Source of the DNA: JAPWJZ01 sp965279315 | GTDB lineage: Bacteria; Pseudomonadota; Alphaproteobacteria; Micavibrionales; UBA2020 | DNA length: 64,000 nt | Reading direction: 5' to 3' | Assembly: GCA_965279315.1 (NCBI GenBank) | Contig: OZ257145.1 | Coordinates: 2,852,001-2,916,000, forward strand | Shown: piece after piece, positions 48,620-57,229 of the stretch | Position numbering within the stretch: the stretch's first letter is position 1 | Layout: each line of letters begins with the position of its first letter | Program-made: the position numbers and the translations under genes | The notes under the pieces: model-generated | The model's input: only the letters and a program-made list of their open reading frames with translations | What the model was told of the DNA's origin: nothing | Databases searched by the model: none

Positions 48620-49795
48620 ATGAAACATTTCATCGCCCTTGCACTATATATGTCCCTTTTCTGGCTGGCTTCCGCTGCCCCCGCGCAGGCGGCGGACAGT
48701 GTGCTGGGCGCCTTTGCCCCCAAGGAACCCCGCGACCTGCAGCGCGTGGGCGATATGCTGGCGCTTGCCGAAGACATCGTCACCTACCGGAATAAAACAG
48801 GCCATTACCCGCTGGCGGGCGACGAGCCGCAGGCCGTGATGACCTCCATCGGCATCACCGATTATATGCCCGAAGAAGGCACGCCCTATATCCCCAAGAA
48901 AAAACTGGAAGACGCGCTGAAGGAAACGCTGGGCAAGGGCATCGAACTGCCGCTCGACCCCATCGAAGGCCAGCAGGGCGTGCAACTGCGCATTTATCAA
49001 TACGCGACCGACGGGCAGGATTTTTATGTTTCCGCCTATCTTGAAAGCAGCACGCCTTATACGCGCAAGATCAAGGACGACCATTTCAAGCTGGAGATCA
49101 CATCGCGCCCGCTGAAACGCGACAGCCAGTACAACATAAAGCAGATCAAGCGTTTCCTGAAAGCCGGCGAGGACGACCCCGTGAAACAGGGCGCGCTGGA
49201 AAAGGCGATCGATGCGCGCGATTTCGACGCCGCGAAAAAAGCCATGGAAGACGGCGCGAACGTCAACCCCGTCTGCGATTTCGACGTTGTGTGCAAGCCC
49301 CTTGCCCGCGCAGCGCATGAAGGCGACATGGAGATGATCAAGTTCCTGCTGGATAACGGCGCGGATATCGACGGTTTCGCCGCCTATGATGAAGTGCCGC
49401 TGATTTACGCGCTGGGCAACGGGCAGCAGGAAGCCGCCAAATTCCTGACCGAGGCCGGCGCCGACGTCAATATTTCCAGCGCGTTCGGCGCAACGCCGTT
49501 TATCGGCGCGGTATCGACGGGCGATGTCGAGCTCACGACGCTGATGCTGAAAAAAGGCGCAAACGTCAACCGCCGTTCCCTGCAGCTGAACAGCAACGCA
49601 ACGGCCGGCGACACCGCCGACCGCCCGCTGGAGGCCGCTATCCGCGCGGGCAAGCCCGAAATCGTCGCATTGCTGCTGAAATCCGGCGCGGATGCGTCGC
49701 TGAAAGGGCAGGAAGACAAGACAATGCTGGAATTCGCCCGCACGAAAGGCGACAAGAAAATCATCGCATTGCTTGAAGCCGCGCAGAAAAAATGA
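48620..49795 (+). CDS. Secreted ankyrin-repeat protein
   Basis: A 391-residue protein with a signal peptide (MKHFIALALYMSLFWLASAA, cleavage near AQA at 23). Residues about 30-190 form an uncharacterised domain containing LALAEDIVTYRNKTGHYPLA, the opening of a pseudopilin-like or DUF segment. Residues about 215-390 carry four or five ankyrin repeats (KPLARAAHEGDMEMIKFLLD, VPLIYALGNGQQEAAKFLTE, RPLEAAIRAGKPEIVALLLK). Ankyrin repeats bind proteins; a periplasmic location is expected. The stop overlaps the next start (ATGA at 49792). Confidence 0.85.
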   Translation: MKHFIALALYMSLFWLASAAPAQAADSVLGAFAPKEPRDLQRVGDMLALAEDIVTYRNKTGHYPLAGDEPQAVMTSIGITDYMPEEGTPYIPKKKLEDALKETLGKGIELPLDPIEGQQGVQLRIYQYATDGQDFYVSAYLESSTPYTRKIKDDHFKLEITSRPLKRDSQYNIKQIKRFLKAGEDDPVKQGALEKAIDARDFDAAKKAMEDGANVNPVCDFDVVCKPLARAAHEGDMEMIKFLLDNGADIDGFAAYDEVPLIYALGNGQQEAAKFLTEAGADVNISSAFGATPFIGAVSTGDVELTTLMLKKGANVNRRSLQLNSNATAGDTADRPLEAAIRAGKPEIVALLLKSGADASLKGQEDKTMLEFARTKGDKKIIALLEAAQKK

Positions 49796-51015
49796 CCGCC
49801 CCCCGCGATCTCCTGGAAAAAATGTTCCAGGCCGCGATCAACGCCGCACAACCCGCATTATGCCTGCCGCCACATTTGCCGCCGCCGCCCAAAGGGCGGT
49901 TGGTGGTGCTGGGCGCGGGCAAGGCTTCTGCGGCAATGGCCCGGGCGGCCGAGGATCACTGGCCGGGCGATATCAGCGGCCTTGTCATCACGCGCCACGG
50001 ATATGAAGTCGCCTGCGCGCGGATCGAGATTGTACGCGCATCCCATCCCGTCCCCGATGACAGCGGCATGCAGGCGGCGCAGCGGATGCTGGAACTGGCG
50101 CAGGGCCTCACCGCCGATGACCTTGCGCTGTGCCTGATTTCGGGCGGCGGGTCTGCGCTGATGCCCTTGCCGATGGCAGGCATGACGCTGGCGGAAAAAC
50201 AGCGCATCAACAAATCACTGCTGGCATCGGGCGCGACGATATCGGAGATAAACTGCGTGCGGCGGCATATTTCGGCGATCAAGGGCGGGCGCCTCGCCGC
50301 TGCCTGCGCGCCGGCGCGCGTGCTGACGCTGTTGATTTCGGATGTGCCGGGCGATAACGCGGGCGATATCGCTTCGGGCCCCACCATTGCCGACCCCACG
50401 ACCTGCGCCGATGCCGCCGCGATTTTGAAACGCTACAACATCGATGCGCCACCTGAACTGTCGGAATCCGTGAAGCATTTAGGCCATTGCGAACATCGGT
50501 TGATCGCAACGCCCAAACTTGCGCTGGAAGCCGCCGCAGAGGTTGCGCGGCGGGAGGGCATCACCGTGCACATCCTTGGCGATGCGATAGAGGGCGAAGC
50601 GCGCGAACTGGGCGCGGCGATGGCGCGGCAGGCGCTTGCAACGAATACGCCCTGCCTGTTGCTCTCCGGCGGTGAAACGACCGTGACGTTGCGCGGTAAA
50701 GGCCGTGGCGGTCGCAATGTTGAATTCCTGCTCTCGCTGGCAATCACGCTGGGCGGTGCGGCAGATATATATGCACTGGCGGGCGATACCGACGGTGTGG
50801 ACGGCACGGATGATATCGCAGGCGCTTATGTGTCGCCGGATACGCTGGCGCGTGCGCGCGCAGCCGGACTCGATGCCGCGGAAGCCCTTGAAAACAATGA
50901 CGCGCACAGCTTTTTCGAGCGCCTCGGCGACGGCATTGTCACCGGCCCCACCCGAACGAATGTCAATGATTTCAGGGCGATATTAATTATGCCCGCATCG
51001 TCCGTCCCGGCTTAA
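49792..51015 (+). CDS. Glycerate 2-kinase (MOFRL family)
   Basis: A 407-residue GckA/TtuD-type enzyme (DUF4147 plus MOFRL). It has KGRLVVLGAGKASAAMARAA near 40, the phosphate loop LISGGGSALMPLP (about 117-129), and the MOFRL signature LLSGGETTVTLRGKGRGGRN (about 287-306). ALAGDTDGVDGTDD and GPTRTNVNDF end the protein. It phosphorylates D-glycerate to 2-phosphoglycerate, linking to the hydroxyacid reductase type encoded at 2126. It is translationally coupled to the ankyrin gene, which is an odd pairing. Confidence 0.9.
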   Translation: MTAPRDLLEKMFQAAINAAQPALCLPPHLPPPPKGRLVVLGAGKASAAMARAAEDHWPGDISGLVITRHGYEVACARIEIVRASHPVPDDSGMQAAQRMLELAQGLTADDLALCLISGGGSALMPLPMAGMTLAEKQRINKSLLASGATISEINCVRRHISAIKGGRLAAACAPARVLTLLISDVPGDNAGDIASGPTIADPTTCADAAAILKRYNIDAPPELSESVKHLGHCEHRLIATPKLALEAAAEVARREGITVHILGDAIEGEARELGAAMARQALATNTPCLLLSGGETTVTLRGKGRGGRNVEFLLSLAITLGGAADIYALAGDTDGVDGTDDIAGAYVSPDTLARARAAGLDAAEALENNDAHSFFERLGDGIVTGPTRTNVNDFRAILIMPASSVPA

Positions 51016-51038
51016 AAAATTTATGCTATAATATTGTC

Positions 51039-51998
51039 ATGAAAGACGTGATCGTTGTTATTAACCATGTACAGGACAGCTACCTCGACCCTAAAAATCC
51101 GGTCGATGCCGCGCTGCGCCAGAAGATCAACGACTATGTCGAGGAAATCCGTCCCTTCGTCAAAGGCATCGCGTGGTCGTTCGCGCATGGCATGAATGCG
51201 CGCAATATCGAATTCGATGCGGCGCATGAACGTTCGCCTTCGTGGCGGCCCGGCGATATCGAGCTGGTGAACAACGACGGCAAGGGACAGGATTCAGGCT
51301 TCCTGAAAAAACTCAGCGATGCGCAACCCGGCGCGGTGATCCTGGCGGGCGTTTATTTCGAGGCCTGCAGCAAGGGGACAGCCACCACTATCCGCGAAGG
51401 GCTCGGCATTCCCGTCGCCGTGCCACAGGACCTGGCCGATGCGCCCGACCCGCAATTTGCGTATCATTACGAGAGCGCCGCAAAAGAAATGGCGCAAAGC
51501 GGCATCGACGTGAAATCGTCCTGCATTGAACTGATGCAAAAGGTTTCAGCTGCGCCCTATAACGGCCCCGCCGTGAACGCTGTTTCCCCCGCTGAAGAAT
51601 TCAAGCTGCCGCCCACCATTACCGTGGATGTCCCGAAACAGGAATTCACCATCCGCCCCATCCGCGACGGGGATGAAGGCCATGTCTGCCGTTTGCTGGG
51701 GGGAGACACCAGCAAGGTCGATTTCGACGACCCGAGCCATCCCGTGAATGAAACCGTGCGCCTGATAGAGGCAAGCCGCGACCCGAACGCCAAGGGTGGC
51801 GGATGGATCGCGATTGCCGATGGCAAGCCTGTCGGCGTGGCCTCGACCGCCAATATGGGCGGCTCGCTTGCTGTCGAGGATAAATACAGCAGGGCGGGCA
51901 TTGCCGAAGCGCTGTCCGCCAAACGCGACGGTTTCCAGCCGCCGGAAACCAAAGTCGCCCCGGTTGCCCAGAAAATGCAGGCGCCGAAAGCCCACTGA
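51039..51998 (+). CDS. Isochorismatase-like hydrolase fused to a GNAT-like segment
   Basis: A 319-residue protein with two parts. Residues 1-about 170 have the cysteine-hydrolase fold: VVINHVQDSYLDP has the Asp of the catalytic triad and VILAGVYFEACSKGTATTIR the nucleophilic Cys; Lys is in the NNDGKGQDSGFLKKL segment. Residues about 200-285 resemble the start of a GNAT acetyltransferase (FTIRPIRDGDEGHVCRLL, then GWIAIADGKPVGVASTA), but the CoA-binding part is not seen, so it may be truncated. Function unknown; substrates of the first domain could be amides such as nicotinamide. Confidence 0.65.
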   Translation: MKDVIVVINHVQDSYLDPKNPVDAALRQKINDYVEEIRPFVKGIAWSFAHGMNARNIEFDAAHERSPSWRPGDIELVNNDGKGQDSGFLKKLSDAQPGAVILAGVYFEACSKGTATTIREGLGIPVAVPQDLADAPDPQFAYHYESAAKEMAQSGIDVKSSCIELMQKVSAAPYNGPAVNAVSPAEEFKLPPTITVDVPKQEFTIRPIRDGDEGHVCRLLGGDTSKVDFDDPSHPVNETVRLIEASRDPNAKGGGWIAIADGKPVGVASTANMGGSLAVEDKYSRAGIAEALSAKRDGFQPPETKVAPVAQKMQAPKAH

Positions 51999-52221
51999 AA
52001 CACCGCAAAACACGCGACTCCATGACAGTTGCGCACAGTCGGCACACAACCATCTGTCACAATTTCATCCTTGAAAATCTTGCCAAAAGGCCAGATACAT
52101 CATGGCATTGACGCCTATGCCATGTGGGAACGCCCGTCCAAGAAATTGACATAAATATCAATCTGATATACCTTGAATACATCAGAAATTCATACTTTGT
52201 TAACGATTGGGCACAAGCGTC

Positions 52222-52563
52222 ATGATCCGGAAATTTTGGAACGGCCTCGATAAAACAGCGCGCGGCAACTGCGTCTGCCTGTTTATCGCCATGGCCATCC
52301 TGTTCTCCATCGCCTTCAAGAACCAGAATGCCTGCCGCACATCCGATGTGCAGGCAAAATCGAGCAACGCTGTGCGCGGCTTCATGATCCAGCATATGTT
52401 CCCCTGCGATGCCAGCGGCCACACGCCGTTCCGCGCACCGTCGGATATTTCGCAGCTGGTCGGCGCCGATGTGCCGAACCCGCGCACGATGGGCACCCTG
52501 CCCCCCGGCGCGCGTTACAAGATGGAACAGCAGCGCAAAGACCTCGCCGCGCAGCAATACTGA
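52222..52563 (+). CDS. Single-span membrane hypothetical protein
   Basis: A 113-residue protein from ATG 52222. One hydrophobic segment (about 17-35, GNCVCLFIAMAILFSIAF) follows a short basic start. The rest is hydrophilic with three cysteines in all, ending KMEQQRKDLAAQQY. A TTGACA at 52146-52151 upstream could be a -35 box, though the -10 is poor. Inorganic pyrophosphatase follows after 55 bases. No family recognised. Confidence 0.6.
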   Translation: MIRKFWNGLDKTARGNCVCLFIAMAILFSIAFKNQNACRTSDVQAKSSNAVRGFMIQHMFPCDASGHTPFRAPSDISQLVGADVPNPRTMGTLPPGARYKMEQQRKDLAAQQY

Positions 52564-52618
52564 TGACCCAGGACGCCCGGCTGATGTAAGCTGGCATCAG
52601 CACCGAAGGAGCGCGCCC

Positions 52619-53191
52619 ATGGATTACAAACTGCTGCCGCCCGGCAACAACGTGCCAGAGGAAGTCAACGCCATCGTTGAAATCCCCAAGGGCGAAGGCC
52701 GCATCAAGTATGAATACCGCACCAATGGCACGCTGATCATCGACCGCCTGCGCCCCGCCGATGCGCCGATGTATCCGACGCATTACTGCGGCATCCCCGC
52801 CACACAAGCGCCCGACGGCGACCCGCTCGACGTGCTGATCCTCGGCGACGATGGATTGAAATCCGGCGACGTGATCGCCGTGCGCCCCATCGCCGTATTC
52901 TGGATGACCGACGAAAAAGGCATCGACCCCAAGATCATCGCCGTCCCCGCCGACAGCGTATCGGACGAATACCGCCACCTGCAGACGCTCGCCGACATTC
53001 CCGCATCCGACCGCAGCCGTATCGAGAAGTTTTTTCAGGAATACAAAAAAGGCGACCTTGCCGGAAAATGGTCAACCTCCGCCGGCTGGGAAGACATTGA
53101 TGTTGCGCACAAGACCATCCATGAATGCATCGACCGCTGGAAAAAAGCCTCCGCGCCGGAGCCTGCCAAGCCGCAGAAACCGAAGCCCTGA
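52619..53191 (+). CDS. ppa: Inorganic pyrophosphatase (family I)
   Basis: Hydrolyses pyrophosphate to drive biosynthesis. The 190-residue protein starts at ATG 52619 with AAGGAG upstream. Family motifs are EIPKGEGRIKYEYRTNG (about 20-36), TQAPDGDPLDVLILGDDGL with the metal-binding aspartates (about 60-78), and DEKGIDPKIIAVP. A Pro/Lys-rich tail of 15 residues replaces the short end found elsewhere. Length is otherwise normal. Confidence 0.95.
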   Translation: MDYKLLPPGNNVPEEVNAIVEIPKGEGRIKYEYRTNGTLIIDRLRPADAPMYPTHYCGIPATQAPDGDPLDVLILGDDGLKSGDVIAVRPIAVFWMTDEKGIDPKIIAVPADSVSDEYRHLQTLADIPASDRSRIEKFFQEYKKGDLAGKWSTSAGWEDIDVAHKTIHECIDRWKKASAPEPAKPQKPKP

Positions 53192-53265
53192 TCCCGCTGT
53201 TACCGCCTGTGTTTATTGCGTAATCCGGCGCATTAACACCGCGTTAAGCGGCCTCATGCGATAAT

Positions 53266-54336
53266 ATGTTCAAATATATCCATTCTGATACGGCAACCGG
53301 AAAAGCGCACATGGGGGATACCAATACGCCAGTCCAGGATAAAGGCCCGATGGTGATGGTCTATATCGGCGACGACGATCCGTCGCGCGGTGACAGCCAC
53401 GGCTTCAAGGGCATCGGCATGCGCATGGCGCAGAAGCTGCACGGGGAGTTTCATTACCTCGAAAACAAGCACCTTGTCGACCTCTACCCGGATATTTCCA
53501 AGCCCCGCGACGCTTTCCTGAAATACCTGAAAGACCACGGCGACCCCGACATTATGCTGAGCCGCTACGGCTATTCCGGCGGCATGATGACGAGCATTCC
53601 GCCCCGCCTTCTGGTGAGCGAAATCAACGAAGGGCTATCGGACGACCTGCTGGGTGAAAGCAGCCTTGTCTCGCACCACCTGACGCCCGAATTGCTGGAA
53701 GAACAGGGAAAACAGTTCCGCGACAACTACAAGGAAATCAAGACGCCGCTGGTCGCCGTGATGATGGTGAACATCAAGGATATCGAAGCCTTCGCGCAAA
53801 AGATGGTGTCGAAAGCCGCCGCTTACGAAGAAGGCGCGACCATTTTTATCTGCACCAGCCGCCGCACATATCAGGATAATTACACGAAACTGAAAACGCG
53901 GCTGGAGGAACTCGCGGCCGAAAAAGGCCTTGGCGGACGCCTCAATATTTCCGGCTATAACTTCCACGAACATGTCGGGCAGAAAACCTTCAACCCCTAT
54001 GTCGGCCTGATACAGGCGGCGGATCACGTCGTCGTCGCGGGTGAATCCATGTCGATGGTGTCGGAGCCACTGGCATCAGGCAAGCCGGTTTACCTGTATG
54101 AGCCCGGTCATGGCTATACGTCGCTGAAAAAGAAGGGCCTTGCGATTGATTTCAATACTACCGCCGCCGATACGCGCTTCGATGACCACCGCATCAAGGC
54201 GGTCAACATCACCGAAGACATCGCCGACCGCCTGATCGACAAATTCAACAAGGCGTCGAGCAAACAGACCGGCCTGCTCGGCTGGGTGCAAAGCAAGGCC
54301 AACGCCTTCAAGAAAACATGGGGCATGGGCATGTAA
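53266..54336 (+). CDS. ELM1-like putative glycosyltransferase-fold protein
   Basis: A 356-residue protein of the ELM1/GT-B-like family (alphaproteobacterial homologues of the plant mitochondrial fission factor). Visible parts are the Ser-Arg-Arg motif in IFICTSRRTYQDN (about 200), VVVAGESMSMVSEPLASGKP (about 258-277) and LVDLYPDISKPRDAF. No signal peptide. The catalytic role is unknown in bacteria; a nucleotide-sugar enzyme for surface polysaccharide is the common inference. It stands alone between ppa and tRNA-Glu. Confidence 0.75.
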   Translation: MFKYIHSDTATGKAHMGDTNTPVQDKGPMVMVYIGDDDPSRGDSHGFKGIGMRMAQKLHGEFHYLENKHLVDLYPDISKPRDAFLKYLKDHGDPDIMLSRYGYSGGMMTSIPPRLLVSEINEGLSDDLLGESSLVSHHLTPELLEEQGKQFRDNYKEIKTPLVAVMMVNIKDIEAFAQKMVSKAAAYEEGATIFICTSRRTYQDNYTKLKTRLEELAAEKGLGGRLNISGYNFHEHVGQKTFNPYVGLIQAADHVVVAGESMSMVSEPLASGKPVYLYEPGHGYTSLKKKGLAIDFNTTAADTRFDDHRIKAVNITEDIADRLIDKFNKASSKQTGLLGWVQSKANAFKKTWGMGM

Positions 54337-54346
54337 ATGCCCGACA

Positions 54347-54375
54347 ATAAAAAAGCCCGCTATAACGGCGGGCTT
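54347..54375 (-). terminator. Terminator after tRNA-Glu (minus strand)
   Basis: AAGCCCGC (54353-54360) pairs with GCGGGCTT (54368-54375); read on the minus strand it is followed by TTTTTTATT. It mainly serves the tRNA but may also stop the gene ending at 54336. Confidence 0.75.
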
Positions 54376-54389
54376 GCTTATCAACGAAT

Positions 54390-54465
54390 TGGCGTCCCCT
54401 AGGGGATTCGAACCCCTGTTACATCCGTGAAAGGGACGTGTCCTAGGCCTCTAGACGAAGGGGAC
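54390..54465 (-). tRNA. tRNA-Glu(UUC)
   Basis: A 76-base tRNA on the minus strand. Acceptor stem GTCCCCT pairs with AGGGGAC, the discriminator is G and CCA is encoded (54392-54390). The anticodon loop CTTTCAC gives TTC, the TpsiC loop contains GTTCGAATC, and the D arm contains TCTAGAGGCCTAGGA. All match bacterial tRNA-Glu. Confidence 0.96.
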
Positions 54466-54513
54466 GCATGTTCGGTTCGAACGGTTTTGTTTTACTTATA
54501 AAGCCATCCGAAA

Positions 54514-55323
54514 TCAAGGGTTATTTTGGCGGGTTGGCGGCATGCCGGAAACGGGCTTTGCGGGGCTGGGGGCGGCCAAATCCTTGAAACCGCCCCATTT
54601 TTTCAGATCAACCATCATCGCCTTGTAATCAGGGTCTTCGGAATAGTCGTGCGGACCGGGGTGATTGGCCTGCCAGATGCCCGTCACAAAGGCGGCAACG
54701 GCGTCGGCATCGGGATAGCTGCCATTGACCGGATAGGCCATCAAAACAGAATTGCGGCTTTTCTCCATCCCCTCGCCCAGCGCGGGCTGCACGTATGCGA
54801 CGGGGATTTGCCGCGCGCCCCATTTTTCAAACAGGGCGATGCGCTTTGCGGAATCCATGCTGTCGTCTTCGGGTTTCACGACGGCGGGATTGTTGACCTC
54901 GATGATCACGGATCTGAGCGGCACGCAGCTGTCGGCGGCAAGCTGCTGCAACCCTTTAATGCGTCCTTCCACCATCAGCCGCCCGAAGCCGCCGCCCTGC
55001 AAATCAGGAGATACGGCGTTATAGGCGAGCAATCCCGCGCCCGTGCTTGAATAAAAATACGCAATCCCGATGGCGGCAAGGTCGGCCTTTTCGGGGTCAG
55101 GTTGTTTCAGGTTTTTGCCCGCCAGCAATATCACACGCTTCACGCCGTTCACGGGGTTGCGCAGGCGGGATTCAATTTTCTCGAGGCTGTCGCGTTCGTC
55201 CTCGATCGGGAAAGCGGGTTCATAAATTTCATGATAGGCGCGGCGCATGAGTGATATCGCGTGTTCGTCGCCCGCGCGGACGACCAGCGTTTCGGAAGAT
55301 GCAGCGTTAAAATCGTGCTTCAT
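54514..55323 (-). CDS. GNAT-family acetyltransferase-like protein
   Basis: A 269-residue protein. Residues about 10-190 follow the GNAT fold: LVVRAGDEHAISLMRRAYHE, a core strand LLAYNAVSPDLQGGGFGRLM with the acetyl-CoA Q/G-x-x-G-x-G/A loop (about 115-125), and ALFEKWGARQIPV. The C-terminal 80 residues are less typical and Pro-rich at the end. It lacks a signal peptide. The substrate is unknown. It is the last gene before the tRNA on the minus strand, with recJ 50 bases upstream. Confidence 0.8.
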   Translation of the reverse strand: MKHDFNAASSETLVVRAGDEHAISLMRRAYHEIYEPAFPIEDERDSLEKIESRLRNPVNGVKRVILLAGKNLKQPDPEKADLAAIGIAYFYSSTGAGLLAYNAVSPDLQGGGFGRLMVEGRIKGLQQLAADSCVPLRSVIIEVNNPAVVKPEDDSMDSAKRIALFEKWGARQIPVAYVQPALGEGMEKSRNSVLMAYPVNGSYPDADAVAAFVTGIWQANHPGPHDYSEDPDYKAMMVDLKKWGGFKDLAAPSPAKPVSGMPPTRQNNP

Positions 55324-55375
55324 GCGGCCTTTCTAAACCAAGACCACTTTACCCCATTATCAATATTATGTCAAA

Positions 55376-57229
55376 TTAGCCCTCGCCCGCGCCGTAAACC
55401 GGGCAGGCATCCACGATCTGGAAGTTCACGCTGCGTTTGCCCTGCCATGTGTTGATCGTGGCATGGCCGGCAAGGTGCATGGGCGCATTGCCGCCCTTCA
55501 GCAGCAGGGGGCCGAGCTCGGTATCCATCGCGCGGAAGGCGATGCCCTTGATGCTCGCGCCGCCGGCGGTGTCCTGGATGTAGCAGCTGACATGCCGCTC
55601 GCCCACGACCGTGGCGCGCACGACCTTGACTCCGGTCAGCGCAAAGCGCGGCTCCGAATTGCCCGCGCCATAGGGCGCAAGCATAGCGAGCTTTTCAACG
55701 AGGTCGATCGTGAGCGCGGGCGTCGAGAGCACGCTGTCGAGGCGCAGTTCGGGCGCGAAGGTCTGGCCTTGCAACTGTTCCTTCACATGCGCATTCAGGA
55801 ATTCGCAGAGCGCACCGAATTTCGCGCGCGCGACCGTGAAGCCCGCCGCCATTTTATGCCCGCCGCCTGCGATCAGCAGGCCTGCGTCTTTCGCCGCGAT
55901 GATCGCAGCACCCAAGTCGATGCCGGGGACGGAGCGCGCCGATGCCTTGCCGATATCGCGGTCGTCGAACGACACGACACAAGTAGGGCGGTTGTATTTT
56001 TCCTTGATGCGCGCGGCGACGATGCCGATGACGCCCGGATGCCAGCCCTCGCCCGCCGCGAGAATGACAAGGTCGTCGGTGATTTTTTCCTCGACATAGG
56101 CGACGGCGTTTTCAATCACATCTTCTTCGATATGCTTGCGCTCGGCGTTGTATTCGTGAAGTTTCTTGGCCAGCACGCGCGCCTCCAGCGTGTCGTCGGT
56201 CGCCAGCAGCCGCCAGCCGAGGTTCGCTTCGCCCACGCGACCGCCCGCATTCACGCGCGGGCCGAACACGAAACCGGCATGGAACGCCGTCGGCGCTTCG
56301 GATACGGCGGCGAGGTCGGAGAGCGCGGTGATGCCGGGGTTCAGGCGCATGGCCATGATGCGCAGGCCTTGCGCAACAAAAGCGCGGTTCACGCCCGTCA
56401 GCGGCACGATGTCGCAGACAGTACCGAGCGCAACGATATCCAGCCATTGAAGGATACGGGGTTCGGGCCGTTCTTCGTTATACCAGCCTTGAGCGCGCAA
56501 CAATCGGTTGACCGCAACGATGGTCAGGAATGTTACGCCGACCGCCGCCATATGCCCCTGCCCGCTCGTATCATCCAGACGGTTCGGGTTGACGACGGAA
56601 TGCACGGGCGGCAGTTTCGGCTCCGCACGGTGGTGGTCGAGAACGATGATGTCGAGGCCAGCCGCCGCGCCAATCGCCAGCGGTTCAAACGCCGTGATAC
56701 CGCAATCGACGGTGATGACAAGGCGCATCCCTTCGCTGTGCAATTGTAGCATGGCATTCGCATTCGGGCCGTAGCCTTCGTTGATGCGGTCGGGAATATA
56801 AACGCGCAGCTCGCGCCCCTGCGATTTAAAGAAACGTTTCAGCAGCGCGGAGGATGTTGCGCCATCGACATCATAATCGCCGAACACGGCAACCTTTTCG
56901 CCGGTCATGATGGCGGAGGCGATACGCTCTGCCGCCTTGTCCATATCCTGAAGAGTCGATGGATCGGGCAGTTGCGCCTTCAAGGTCGGGGTCAGGAATT
57001 CGGTCACGTCGTCAAAACCGACGCCGCGCGATACCAGGATGCGGCTGACCATTTCGGGCAGATCATGCGCCTGCGCGACACCCGCTGCCAGACGTTCATC
57101 GGCCTGCGCAAAAACCCAGCGTTTGCCGATCACGGATTTTTCAACCGACAGCACAGCCTTTTCCAGCGGCGCGGTTTTATCAACCGTGCCTGCATTTTGC
57201 TGGAACTGTGCTTGCGGCTTGGCGATCAT
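55376..57229 (-). CDS. recJ: Single-stranded-DNA-specific exonuclease RecJ
   Basis: RecJ degrades single-stranded DNA 5' to 3' in recombination and repair. The 617-residue protein shows the DHH phosphoesterase motifs VFGDYDVDGATSSALL (about 113-128), VDCGITA and VLDHHRAEPKLP (about 194-205), the DHHA1 region with GGGHKMAAGFTVARAKFG (about 455-472) and a C-terminal OB-type domain. The ATG at 57229 overlaps the glpX stop (TAATG). The order hom-glpX-recJ is a conserved alphaproteobacterial operon. Confidence 0.95.
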   Translation of the reverse strand: MIAKPQAQFQQNAGTVDKTAPLEKAVLSVEKSVIGKRWVFAQADERLAAGVAQAHDLPEMVSRILVSRGVGFDDVTEFLTPTLKAQLPDPSTLQDMDKAAERIASAIMTGEKVAVFGDYDVDGATSSALLKRFFKSQGRELRVYIPDRINEGYGPNANAMLQLHSEGMRLVITVDCGITAFEPLAIGAAAGLDIIVLDHHRAEPKLPPVHSVVNPNRLDDTSGQGHMAAVGVTFLTIVAVNRLLRAQGWYNEERPEPRILQWLDIVALGTVCDIVPLTGVNRAFVAQGLRIMAMRLNPGITALSDLAAVSEAPTAFHAGFVFGPRVNAGGRVGEANLGWRLLATDDTLEARVLAKKLHEYNAERKHIEEDVIENAVAYVEEKITDDLVILAAGEGWHPGVIGIVAARIKEKYNRPTCVVSFDDRDIGKASARSVPGIDLGAAIIAAKDAGLLIAGGGHKMAAGFTVARAKFGALCEFLNAHVKEQLQGQTFAPELRLDSVLSTPALTIDLVEKLAMLAPYGAGNSEPRFALTGVKVVRATVVGERHVSCYIQDTAGGASIKGIAFRAMDTELGPLLLKGGNAPMHLAGHATINTWQGKRSVNFQIVDACPVYGAGEG

